Shown here piece after piece: positions 26,317 through 33,861 of a DNA stretch of 64,000 nucleotides (the stretch's first letter is position 1; each line of letters opens with the position of its first letter). A model generated the notes under the pieces. That model searched no databases, was not told where the DNA came from, and was given only the letters and a program-made list of their open reading frames with translations. The DNA comes from CAVXHQ01 sp963761735 (GTDB taxonomy: Bacteria; Pseudomonadota; Alphaproteobacteria; Rhodobacterales; Rhodobacteraceae): positions 124,001 to 188,000 of the forward strand of contig CAVXHQ010000005.1 in the NCBI GenBank assembly GCA_963761735.1, in the 5' to 3' direction. Position numbers and translations under genes: made by a program.

Positions 26317-27999
26317 TTGGCTAATTCAGCGACCATGGAGGACTTCGAAGCCCTTCTTAACGAAAGCTTCGAAATGGACACGCCCGCCGAGGGCTCTGTC
26401 GTCAAGGGCAAGGTCATCGCCATAGAGGCGGGACAGGCCATCATCGATGTCGGCTACAAGATGGAAGGCCGCATCGACATCAAGGAATTCGCAGAGCCCG
26501 GCGAAGAAGCCAAGCTCTCGGTCGGCGACACCGTCGAGGTGTTTCTGCGCCAGGTCGAAAACGCCCGTGGCGAGGCCGTCATCAGCCGTGAAATGGCCCG
26601 CCGCGAAGAAGCATGGGACCGTCTGGAAAAGGCATATGCCGACGAAGAGCGCGTCGATGGCGCCATCTTCGGACGTGTCAAAGGCGGCTTTACCGTCGAT
26701 CTGGGCGGCGCCGTGGCGTTCCTGCCCGGCAGCCAGGTCGATGTGCGCCCGGTGCGCGATGCAGGCCCGCTCATGGGCCTCAAGCAGCCGTTCCAGATCC
26801 TCAAGATGGATCGTCGCCGGGGCAACATCGTGGTGTCGCGCCGTGCGATCCTCGAGGAATCCCGTGCCGAACAGCGCGCCGAGGTTATCGGCAACCTGAC
26901 CGAAGGCCAGACGGTCGACGGCGTGGTCAAGAACATCACCGAATACGGGGCCTTCGTGGACCTTGGCGGTGTCGACGGCCTGCTGCACGTCACCGACATG
27001 GCCTGGCGCCGGGTCAACCACCCCTCCGAGATCCTCGCCATCGGCGAGACGATCAAGGTGCAGGTGATCAAGATCAACAAGGAGACGCACCGCATCTCGC
27101 TTGGCATGAAGCAGTTGCAGGACGATCCGTGGGACGTCGTCGAGGCGCGGTTCCCGATCGAATCGAGCCACACGGGCCGGGTCACGAACATCACCGACTA
27201 CGGTGCGTTCGTCGAACTGGAGCCGGGCGTCGAGGGCCTCGTCCACGTCTCAGAAATGTCCTGGACCAAGAAGAACGTGCATCCCGGCAAGATCGTGTCC
27301 ACGAGTCAGGAGGTCGAGGTCATGGTCCTTGAGATCGACTCCGCGAAACGTCGCGTGTCGCTCGGTCTCAAGCAGACGATGCGCAACCCGTGGGAAGTCT
27401 TCGCGGAAACGCATCCCGAGGGCACCGAGGTCGAAGGCGAGGTCAAGAACATCACCGAATTCGGTCTGTTCGTCGGCCTTTCGGGCGACATCGACGGCAT
27501 GGTCCACCTGTCCGACATCACCTGGGAGGGCCGTGGCGAGGACGCCATCGCCGAGTTCCGCAAGGGTGACGTCGTCAAGGCCAAGGTCTCGGAAGTCGAC
27601 GTCGAGAAAGAGCGGATTTCGCTCTCGATCAAGGCGATGGACGGCGATCCGTTCGCGGATGCCATCGGCGGCGTCAAGCGCGGCTCGATCATCACCGTGG
27701 CCGTCACCAAGATCGAGGACGGCGGCATCGAGGTGGAATACGAAGGCATGAAATCCTTCATCCGCCGCTCGGATCTGAGCCGTGACCGCGCCGAACAGCG
27801 CCCCGAGCGTTTCGGGGTCGGCGACAAGGTCGACGTGCGCGTGACCAATGTCGACAGCAAGACCCGCAAGCTGGGCCTGTCGATCAAGGCGCGCGAGATC
27901 GCCGAAGAGAAAGAGGCCGTCGAACAGTTCGGCTCCTCCGATTCGGGCGCTTCGCTGGGCGACATCCTCGGCGCGGCCCTCAAGGGCGACGACGACTGA
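26317..27999 (+). CDS. rpsA: 30S ribosomal protein S1
   Basis: This 560-residue protein is built of six S1 RNA-binding repeats (starting near residues 30, 115, 200, 287, 372 and 458), with repeated GAFVDLGG-DGL-HVTDM and GAFVELEPGVEGLVHVSEMSW patterns. It binds mRNA to the 30S subunit. The start is TTG at 26317, giving MANSATMEDFEALLNESF, which fits alphaproteobacterial S1 N-termini; the ATG at 26335 would remove six of these. TTG use may reflect the autoregulation known for S1. A strong terminator follows at 28025. Confidence 0.96.
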   Translation: MANSATMEDFEALLNESFEMDTPAEGSVVKGKVIAIEAGQAIIDVGYKMEGRIDIKEFAEPGEEAKLSVGDTVEVFLRQVENARGEAVISREMARREEAWDRLEKAYADEERVDGAIFGRVKGGFTVDLGGAVAFLPGSQVDVRPVRDAGPLMGLKQPFQILKMDRRRGNIVVSRRAILEESRAEQRAEVIGNLTEGQTVDGVVKNITEYGAFVDLGGVDGLLHVTDMAWRRVNHPSEILAIGETIKVQVIKINKETHRISLGMKQLQDDPWDVVEARFPIESSHTGRVTNITDYGAFVELEPGVEGLVHVSEMSWTKKNVHPGKIVSTSQEVEVMVLEIDSAKRRVSLGLKQTMRNPWEVFAETHPEGTEVEGEVKNITEFGLFVGLSGDIDGMVHLSDITWEGRGEDAIAEFRKGDVVKAKVSEVDVEKERISLSIKAMDGDPFADAIGGVKRGSIITVAVTKIEDGGIEVEYEGMKSFIRRSDLSRDRAEQRPERFGVGDKVDVRVTNVDSKTRKLGLSIKAREIAEEKEAVEQFGSSDSGASLGDILGAALKGDDD

Positions 28000-28024
28000 T
28001 AGCGACCCGTTCCGGCACCAACGC

Positions 28025-28054
28025 GCCCGGCCTTTTCGGAAAGGCCGGGCGTTT
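28025..28054 (+). terminator. Intrinsic terminator of rpsA
   Basis: A perfect 11-bp stem (GCCCGGCCTTT and AAAGGCCGGGC) with a TCGG tetraloop is followed by GTTTT, 25 bp after the rpsA stop. This is textbook form. Confidence 0.92.
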
Positions 28055-28329
28055 TGCGTTTCAGTGGCTGCGTGACGCGGGGGCACAGGCAGCGGGCCTG
28101 GTGCGAATCATACGGGCGTTAACCTGCGTGGGCGCCGATGCGACCTCTCAAATCAGGGCCGGCGCGCTGTGCTGGACGGCGTCAGGCTGGCGGGAATCCG
28201 CGATTGAGGCCAAATTGGCAGGGCGCGACGGTACCTTGGGTATTTCGCTGCGAAACTCTTGTGCCTATAGTCACCGGACAAGCGCCGCGGCCAAGTTGCC
28301 TTGAATATCATGCCTCTGGGGGGGCCTTC
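28055..28329. other. Intergenic leader of ihfB
   Basis: These 275 bp hold no convincing gene. A possible -10 hexamer TATAGT lies at 28266-28271, and the sequence before ihfB ends in GGGGGG with the ATG 8 bp later. Short frames across it have no similarity or ribosome binding site that I can support. Confidence 0.4.
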
Positions 28330-28611
28330 ATGATCCGTTCCGAACTTATCCAGAAGATCGCGGACGAAAATCCGCACCTTTTCCAGCGCGACGTCGAGCG
28401 TATCGTCAGCACCATCTTCGAAGAGATCACCGGGGCGATGTCGCAGGGCAACCGGGTCGAGCTGCGCGGTTTCGGGGCGTTTTCGGTGAAGAAACGCGAT
28501 CCCCGGATGGGCCGCAATCCCCGCACCGGCGAGGCCGTCGCCGTCGAGGAGAAACACGTCCCCTTTTTCAAGACCGGTAAGCTGTTGCGCGACCGCCTGA
28601 ACGGCAAGTAG
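28330..28611 (+). CDS. ihfB: Integration host factor, beta subunit
   Basis: This 93-residue member of the HU/IHF family pairs with IhfA to bend DNA at specific sites. MIRSELIQKIADENPHL is the classical N-terminus. RGFGAFSVKKRDPRMGRNPRTGE, here broken at the proline that intercalates DNA (RNPRTGE), is the beta-arm signature. GKLLRDRLN ends the protein. It follows rpsA as in most proteobacteria and is separated from it by a terminator, so it has its own promoter. Confidence 0.96.
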   Translation: MIRSELIQKIADENPHLFQRDVERIVSTIFEEITGAMSQGNRVELRGFGAFSVKKRDPRMGRNPRTGEAVAVEEKHVPFFKTGKLLRDRLNGK

Positions 28612-28621
28612 GATCACCGAC

Positions 28622-28981
28622 ATGATGAACATTCTCCGCTTCGCCTTCTGGGCCATCGTTGCCCTTTGCCTGATTACCGTCGGCATCGCCAACCGCGGGT
28701 TCGTCACCGTGCGCGCCATGCCCGAATTCTTTGCCAGCTGGTTCGGCCTCTCGCCCGACGTGTCGATCCCGCTGTTCATCGTCATCCTGCTCAGCGTGGC
28801 GGCGGGTTTGCTGATCGGATTCGTCTGGGAATGGCTGCGCGAGCACAAGCACCGCGCCGCCGCCCGCCACAACGCCCGTGAGGTTCGCAAGCTCGAAGGC
28901 GAGGTGGACCGGATGCGCACCGACAAGCACGGCGCGCGCGACGACGTGATGGCGATCCTCGATGGCGCGCGCGCGCGGTAG
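28622..28981 (+). CDS. LapA domain (DUF1049) membrane protein
   Basis: The 119-residue protein has two transmembrane helices (about residues 5-24 and 45-67; IPLFIVILLSVAAGLLIGFVW is the second). A cytoplasmic coiled-coil-like tail rich in Arg, Glu and Lys follows (about 70-119). This is the LapA/YciS layout; YciS acts in lipopolysaccharide assembly with LapB in enterobacteria. It lies 10 bp after ihfB and 6 bp before trpF, so the three genes are probably cotranscribed. The role here is by family only. Confidence 0.87.
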   Translation: MMNILRFAFWAIVALCLITVGIANRGFVTVRAMPEFFASWFGLSPDVSIPLFIVILLSVAAGLLIGFVWEWLREHKHRAAARHNAREVRKLEGEVDRMRTDKHGARDDVMAILDGARAR

Positions 28982-28987
28982 GCGCAC

Positions 28988-29638
28988 ATGGTCGTCCGGG
29001 TCAAGTTTTGCGGGTTGCGCTCGATCGAGGCGGTGCAGGCCGCAACGGATGCCGGTGCCGCCTATGTCGGCCTGAATTTCTTCGCCAGGTCGCCGCGCTC
29101 CGTCACCATCGAACAGGCCGCCCCGCTTGCCCTTGCGCTGCCGATCGGCGTGGCCAAGGTGGCGCTGGTGGTCGATGCAGACGACGCGATGCTGGACGCG
29201 ATCACCGGTGCCGTTGCCATCGACATGATCCAGTTGCACGGCCATGAAACGGCCGCCCGGGTGGCAGAGATCAAGACGCGCTACGGCCTGCCGGTGATGA
29301 AGGTCGTCGGTGTCGCGGACGCGGATGACCTTGCGCAGATCGACATCTACGGTGCCGTCGCCGACCAGATCCTCGTCGATACCAAACCGCCCAAGGGCGC
29401 GGACCTGCCCGGCGGCAACGGTGCGGCATTCGACTGGACGTTGATTGCGGGCCGACGCTGGCCTGTGCCCTGGATGCTTGCCGGCGGTCTGACACCCGGC
29501 AACGTCGCCGGGGCCATCGCCGGCACGGGCGCGCAACAGGTCGACGTCTCCTCCGGCGTGGAAACCGCGCCGGGCGTCAAGGATGCGGCCCTGATGGCGG
29601 CCTTTGTCGCGGCGGCGCGGGCGGCGGCACCGGCATGA
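28988..29638 (+). CDS. trpF: Phosphoribosylanthranilate isomerase
   Basis: The enzyme isomerises N-(5-phosphoribosyl)anthranilate to CdRP in tryptophan biosynthesis. The 216 residues form a TIM barrel. VKFCGLRSIEA at the N-terminus holds the catalytic Cys, YVGLNFFARSPRSV follows, and DIIQLHG-like DMIQLHG near residue 79 is present. The phosphate-binding LAGGLTPGNV lies near residue 166 and DVSSGVE near 184, holding the general acid. It is intact. The usual partner trpB is downstream but separated by the DUF7282 gene. Confidence 0.95.
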   Translation: MVVRVKFCGLRSIEAVQAATDAGAAYVGLNFFARSPRSVTIEQAAPLALALPIGVAKVALVVDADDAMLDAITGAVAIDMIQLHGHETAARVAEIKTRYGLPVMKVVGVADADDLAQIDIYGAVADQILVDTKPPKGADLPGGNGAAFDWTLIAGRRWPVPWMLAGGLTPGNVAGAIAGTGAQQVDVSSGVETAPGVKDAALMAAFVAAARAAAPA

Positions 29639-29716
29639 CGCCCGCACACCAATTCGTGACGCAACCTATTGCGCCGGCGCTTCGTTATCTTTGGTAGTCA
29701 ATCCCGAGGAGGATAA

Positions 29717-30526
29717 ATGATGACGACGACACGTACCCTGATGACCGCAACTGCCATCGCCGCACTTGGCGCCGGCGCCGCCTTTGCCCAAGGCATGGAT
29801 GCCGATGGCATGATGATGGACGGCTCGACCGTGGTGTTTCCGCAGATCAGCATGGAAAACCCGGGCTATATCGTAATCCACGAGACCGATGCCGACGGCA
29901 ACCCGGTCGTGCCCGCGTCGCTCGCCCATACGGCCCTGACCGCCGGTCTGAATACCGACGTCTCGGTCCTGGTGCCCGGTGGCGTCATGGCAGGATCGAC
30001 ATATATGGCGATGCTGCACGACGAGACCAACGGCAACGACACGTACGATTTCGCCGAGGGCACGACCGATGTCGACACGCCGTCGATCGTCGATGGCGGT
30101 CCGGTCGTGCTGCCGTTCGGCAGCGAGACGATGATGGATGCCGTCACCGACGCGATGGGTGACATGATGGACGACATGATGATGTCGCCGATGATCGACG
30201 TCGCGGGTGCGACGTCCGACGGCAGCAGCGTCACCTTCCCGATGGTGAGCGCCGAGCAGGACGGCTATGTCGTCGTCCACGCGACGAATGCCGACGGCAG
30301 CCCGGTGGTGCCTGACGCAATCGGCCACGTCATGGTCACGGCCGGCGAGAATGCCGACGTGACGGTGGATGTGGACGGGACGCTGACGCCCGGCACCTAC
30401 ATCGCCATGCTGCACGTCGAAGACAACGGCAACACCACCTACGACTTTGCCGAGGGTATGACCGATGTCGACGGCCCCGCGACGGCCGACGGCGCTCCCG
30501 TGGCAGTTCCGTTCACCGTGAACTGA
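29717..30526 (+). CDS. Secreted protein with two DUF7282 domains
   Basis: The 269-residue protein has a signal peptide (about residues 1-24, ending AAFA). It carries two homologous domains, about residues 36-130 and 158-269. Each has GSTVVFP or GSSVTFP, then GY-V-H-TDADGNPVVP, a GHVMVTAG-type strand, PGTYIAMLH, then DFAEGTTDVD and PFTV at the end. This is the DUF7282 pattern as I recall it. A Met/Asp-rich linker (MMDDMMMSPM) separates the domains. It is acidic, and two Asp-rich sites could bind calcium or metal. It interrupts the usual trpF-trpB neighbourhood. Function is unknown. Confidence 0.75.
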   Translation: MMTTTRTLMTATAIAALGAGAAFAQGMDADGMMMDGSTVVFPQISMENPGYIVIHETDADGNPVVPASLAHTALTAGLNTDVSVLVPGGVMAGSTYMAMLHDETNGNDTYDFAEGTTDVDTPSIVDGGPVVLPFGSETMMDAVTDAMGDMMDDMMMSPMIDVAGATSDGSSVTFPMVSAEQDGYVVVHATNADGSPVVPDAIGHVMVTAGENADVTVDVDGTLTPGTYIAMLHVEDNGNTTYDFAEGMTDVDGPATADGAPVAVPFTVN

Positions 30527-30659
30527 GCACAAAGCGGCCCGTTGCCGGAATGACAGTCGGGGCCGCTCCCATCCCGGGGGCGGCCCCATTGCATGTGCGG
30601 GCTCGCTTTACCCCGGCCGCCCGGCGCGCTAGATCGGACCAAGCCGTAAGGAGACCGCC

Positions 30660-31886
30660 ATGCCCGACGACCGTCCCAACAGTTTCATGACCGGCCCCGA
30701 CGAGCAGGGCCGCTTCGGCACCTTCGGCGGGCGGTTCGTGTCCGAAACGCTGATGCCGCTGATCCTGTCGCTCGAGGCCGAATACGAACGTGCCAAGACC
30801 GACGATGCGTTCTGGGCCGAGATGCACGACCTGTGGACCCACTACGTCGGCCGTCCCAGCCCGCTGTATTACGCCGAGCGGTTGACGCAGCATCTGGGCG
30901 GCGCGAAGATCTACATGAAGCGCGACGAGCTGAACCACACCGGCGCGCACAAGATCAACAATGTGCTGGGCCAGATCATCCTTGCCCGGCGCATGGGCAA
31001 GACGCGGATCATCGCCGAAACCGGTGCCGGTCAGCATGGCGTGGCGACGGCGACGGTCTGCGCCAAGTTCGGCCTGAAATGCGTCGTCTACATGGGCGCC
31101 CATGACGTCGAGCGGCAGGCGCCGAACGTGTTCCGGATGCGCCTTCTGGGCGCCGAGGTGATCCCGGTCACCTCCGGGCGCGGCACCCTCAAGGATGCGA
31201 TGAACGACGCGCTGCGCGACTGGGTGACCAACGTGCGCGATACGTTCTATTGCATCGGCACGGTTGCGGGGCCGCATCCGTATCCGGCGATGGTGCGCGA
31301 TTTTCAGTCGATCATCGGCAAGGAAACCCGTGAGCAGATGCAGGCCGCAGAGGGCCGACTGCCCGACACCCTGATCGCCGCCATCGGTGGCGGCAGCAAC
31401 GCCATGGGCCTGTTCTTTCCGTTCCTCGATGACCCGTCGGTCAACATCATCGGCGTCGAGGCGGGCGGCAAAGGCGTGACGGCCAAGATGGAGCATTGCG
31501 CGAGCCTGACCGGCGGGCGTCCCGGCGTGCTGCACGGCAACCGGACCTACCTGTTGCAGGACGACGACGGCCAGATCCTCGAAGGATTCTCGATCTCCGC
31601 CGGTCTCGATTATCCCGGCATCGGCCCCGAACATTCCTGGCTGCACGAAATCGGGCGGGCGAAATACGTGGCGATCACCGATGTCGAGGCGCTGGAGGCG
31701 TTTCAGCTTTCCTGCGCCCTCGAAGGGATCATCCCGGCACTCGAGCCGAGCCACGCCCTTGCCCACGTCATGAAGATTGCGCCCGGGCTGCCGTCCGATC
31801 ACCTGCTGGTGATGAATATGTGCGGGCGCGGCGACAAGGACATCTTTACGGTCGCCAAACACCTCGGGTTCGACATGACCGTTTGA
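30660..31886 (+). CDS. trpB: Tryptophan synthase, beta subunit
   Basis: This PLP enzyme condenses indole and serine to tryptophan with TrpA as partner. The 408 residues include FGGRFVSETLMPLI at the N-terminus and the PLP lysine in LNHTGAHKINN near residue 97. AETGAGQHGVATA and the phosphate-binding GGGSNAMGLF near 242 follow, with the C-terminal SGRGDKD equivalent, CGRGDKDI, near 390. AAGGAG lies upstream of the ATG. The alpha subunit gene is also in the window but 7 kb away on the other strand. Confidence 0.97.
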   Translation: MPDDRPNSFMTGPDEQGRFGTFGGRFVSETLMPLILSLEAEYERAKTDDAFWAEMHDLWTHYVGRPSPLYYAERLTQHLGGAKIYMKRDELNHTGAHKINNVLGQIILARRMGKTRIIAETGAGQHGVATATVCAKFGLKCVVYMGAHDVERQAPNVFRMRLLGAEVIPVTSGRGTLKDAMNDALRDWVTNVRDTFYCIGTVAGPHPYPAMVRDFQSIIGKETREQMQAAEGRLPDTLIAAIGGGSNAMGLFFPFLDDPSVNIIGVEAGGKGVTAKMEHCASLTGGRPGVLHGNRTYLLQDDDGQILEGFSISAGLDYPGIGPEHSWLHEIGRAKYVAITDVEALEAFQLSCALEGIIPALEPSHALAHVMKIAPGLPSDHLLVMNMCGRGDKDIFTVAKHLGFDMTV

Positions 31887-31957
31887 GGCCATCCGCCAAT
31901 ACCGCGCCTTTGGAATCCGGCTGCCGGATCGCAGCCGATGGAACTGTTCGTCTCTCC

Positions 31958-32001
31958 GACCGTTAACCCGTCAACTGCCGCCCTGCATCGGGTCAACGGT
32001 C
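31958..32001. repeat. 12-bp inverted repeat before the EF-hand gene
   Basis: GACCGTTAACCC (31958-31969) and GGGTCAACGGTC (31990-32001) match at 11 of 12 positions with a 20-nt loop. It lies between trpB and the EF-hand gene and has no T run. It may be an operator or a leader hairpin. Confidence 0.5.
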
Positions 32002-32030
32002 CCGGCGGCGCAACTGACGGGAACGACGAC

Positions 32031-32360
32031 ATGAAACGGACCATATTTACCGCCATCGCCCTTGCGGCAACCTTTGCTGCCCCGGCTATCGCGCAGTCGG
32101 TTCAGGACATAAACGGCGACGGCAAGCTTGACTACGCCGAGCTGTCGGCGTTTCTCGGCACAGACCGCGCCCTTGAAGTCTTGGGCGGCGATGAGACGGC
32201 ATTGCTCGACAGCGCCGGGTATGACGGCGGAACCGCCGACATCGAAAGTCGGGCAGAGGCGAACGCGACGGAGGACGATCCCGCTTATCGCAGGGTTGAC
32301 GATGTGTCAGAGTTTGCCGATGGCACCCTCGTCGAACAGTCACAAAGCGACGACGACTGA
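32031..32360 (+). CDS. Small exported EF-hand protein
   Basis: This 109-residue protein has a signal peptide (about 1-21, ending APAIAQ). Directly after it DINGDGKLDYAEL forms a canonical EF-hand loop with Asp, Asn, Asp, Lys, Asp and Glu in the calcium positions. The rest is acidic, and the C-terminus reads YRRVDDVSEFADGTLVEQ then a run of Asp. That tail resembles the tail of the small lipoprotein encoded next. The start is the ATG at 32031, which gives the signal peptide; an upstream GTG-free frame exists but lacks one. A periplasmic calcium-binding role is inferred. Confidence 0.72.
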   Translation: MKRTIFTAIALAATFAAPAIAQSVQDINGDGKLDYAELSAFLGTDRALEVLGGDETALLDSAGYDGGTADIESRAEANATEDDPAYRRVDDVSEFADGTLVEQSQSDDD

Positions 32361-32404
32361 TCGCGACTTGGGCCGTAAACCACAATTTTTCAAGGAGAAA
32401 TCAG

Positions 32405-32621
32405 ATGAATATCAAGAAATGGACAGCTTCTCGCGCTTGCCGGTTCCCTTTCCGCGTGCATGCCGGTCGCGGGCGGCGTACAGCCGATTGGTCCGGGAAC
32501 GGGCGCGATCCAGACCGAAGACGACATTCCCGCAGGATTCGACAGTGACGATCCCAACTACCGCATCGCCGACGATCCGTCGCAGCTTGCCGACGGCACA
32601 CTGCGCGACGACGACAGCTAA
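32405..32621 (+). pseudogene. Small lipoprotein gene broken by one-base frameshift
   Basis: AAGGAGAAATCAG precedes an ATG reading MNIKKWTA. That frame continues only as an arginine-rich shadow. If the G at 32426 is removed the frame becomes MNIKKWT-LLALAGSLSAC, a perfect lipoprotein signal with lipobox LSAC. It then continues to a natural stop with YRIADDPSQLADGTLRDDDS, about 71 residues in all. The tail matches that of the EF-hand protein upstream (YRRVDDVSEFADGTL). The ribosome site, signal and tail all argue that this was a real gene. It is either a sequencing insertion or a recent mutation. Confidence 0.65.
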
Positions 32622-32657
32622 ATCGGGCCAATGCCAATGGCCTTTCGGGGGCTGCGC

Positions 32658-33026
32658 CTAGACGGCGTGGCCCTTCAGCACGTCCAGCGGCACGATATCG
32701 AGCGCGCGTAGATGCGTTGCAGCGAGCGAGACGTCGGGTGCGCAGCCATCCTCGTGCGCCTGCAAGAAGCGCGAGGCGCACAGGCACCAATGGTCGCCGG
32801 GGGCCAGCCCGGCAAAGCCGAATTCGGGCCGGGGCGTCGACAGGTCGTTGCCGACATATTTCGAGAACGCCAGAAATTCTGCCGTCATGACCGCGCAGAC
32901 GGTGTGGCTGCCGTTGTCGGCGGCGCAGGTATCGCAGGCGCCGTTGCGGAAAAACCCGGTCAGCGGATCGGTCGAGCAGGGGCTGAGCGGTTCGTTGAGC
33001 ACGTTGAGCGAGGGGTCGGGGGTCAC
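32658..33026 (-). CDS. DUF2237 family protein
   Basis: This 122-residue cytoplasmic protein matches the DUF2237 family closely: LNVLNEPLSPCSTDPLTGFFRNG at the start, GSHTVCAVMTAEFLAFS in the middle and PEFGFAGLAPGDHWCLCASRF near residue 80. Five or six conserved cysteines suggest metal binding or a redox site. Biochemical function is unknown. The start lies 13 bp from the end of pth, so the two are probably cotranscribed. Confidence 0.88.
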   Translation of the reverse strand: MTPDPSLNVLNEPLSPCSTDPLTGFFRNGACDTCAADNGSHTVCAVMTAEFLAFSKYVGNDLSTPRPEFGFAGLAPGDHWCLCASRFLQAHEDGCAPDVSLAATHLRALDIVPLDVLKGHAV

Positions 33027-33038
33027 ATCAGTGTCCTT

Positions 33039-33800
33039 TCAGCCGCGAAACCGGTCCGCAAGTCGTTGCAGGACCGAGCGCGGATCGGGTGTTTCGGGGG
33101 GCGGTGCGGGAGGCGTGGCGGGCCTGGCACTGCCGGGCACGGCGGATAACCTGGTCTCGGCGGGACCGGAGTTGTCGGGCGCAGTGGCGGTTTTCGCCTT
33201 TGCGACGGGGGCCGTGCCGCTGCCGGACCGGGCGGGTGTGAGCCGCAAGGCAACCGCATTGAGAAATTTCGGCACCTCGTTGGCCGCAAGATGCGCCGCC
33301 CCGTCGGAGATGCCGCGCATCAGATCGTCGAGCCAGTCCGCATCCGCCTTGGGGAAATCACGCAGCACATAGCCCGGCACCGCATCCTTGTGCCCCGGAT
33401 GCCCGACCCCGAGCCGCACGCGACCGTAAGCGGGGCCGATATGCTGGTGGATCGACCGCAGGCCGTTGTGGCCCGCATGCCCCCCCCCCAGCTTTACCTT
33501 GATCTTCGCCGGGGCGAGGTCGATCTCGTCGTGAAAGACCGTCAGATCCGTACTGTCGAGCTTGTGAAACCGCAGCGCCTCGCCCACCGACTGCCCCGAC
33601 AGGTTCATGAAGGTCTGCGGTTTGAGGAGCATCACCTTCTGGCCGCCCAGCGTGCCGTCGGTAACGAGGGCCTGAAACCGCGCGCGCCACGGCGCGAAAC
33701 CGTGATCCGCGGCGATCCGGTCAAGCGCCATGAAGCCGATGTTGTGGCGGTTGTGCGCGTATTTTTCGCCCGGATTTCCGAGACCTGCAAAGATTATCAT
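33039..33800 (-). CDS. pth: Peptidyl-tRNA hydrolase with long C-terminal tail
   Basis: The enzyme frees tRNA from prematurely released peptidyl-tRNA. MIIFAGLGNPGEKYAHNRHN holds the catalytic His and Asn at the N-terminus. LKPQTFMNLSGQSV lies near 60, FHDEIDLAPAKIKVKLGGGHAGHNGLRS near 90-115 and YGRVRLGVGHPG near 130. The catalytic domain ends near residue 190. A further 60 residues of Pro/Ala/Thr-rich low complexity follow, longer than in most bacteria. A ten-base C run on the plus strand (33480-33489) codes for part of KLGGG and does not disturb the frame. Confidence 0.95.
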   Translation of the reverse strand: MIIFAGLGNPGEKYAHNRHNIGFMALDRIAADHGFAPWRARFQALVTDGTLGGQKVMLLKPQTFMNLSGQSVGEALRFHKLDSTDLTVFHDEIDLAPAKIKVKLGGGHAGHNGLRSIHQHIGPAYGRVRLGVGHPGHKDAVPGYVLRDFPKADADWLDDLMRGISDGAAHLAANEVPKFLNAVALRLTPARSGSGTAPVAKAKTATAPDNSGPAETRLSAVPGSARPATPPAPPPETPDPRSVLQRLADRFRG

Positions 33801-33861
33801 GGGCGCATTCTAGGCCGGGGTTCGGCGCGGGTCGAGAGGGAGTAGGATGCGTATTTCGGGT

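Noticed and set aside
28101..28304. 67-codon frame upstream of ihfB
   Set aside because: It has no ribosome binding site, no recognisable composition and no coding signal beyond what GC-rich DNA gives by chance.
33480..33489. Run of ten C inside pth as a possible frameshift
   Set aside because: The reading frame through KLGGGHAGHNGLRS is exactly the conserved one, so nothing is disturbed.
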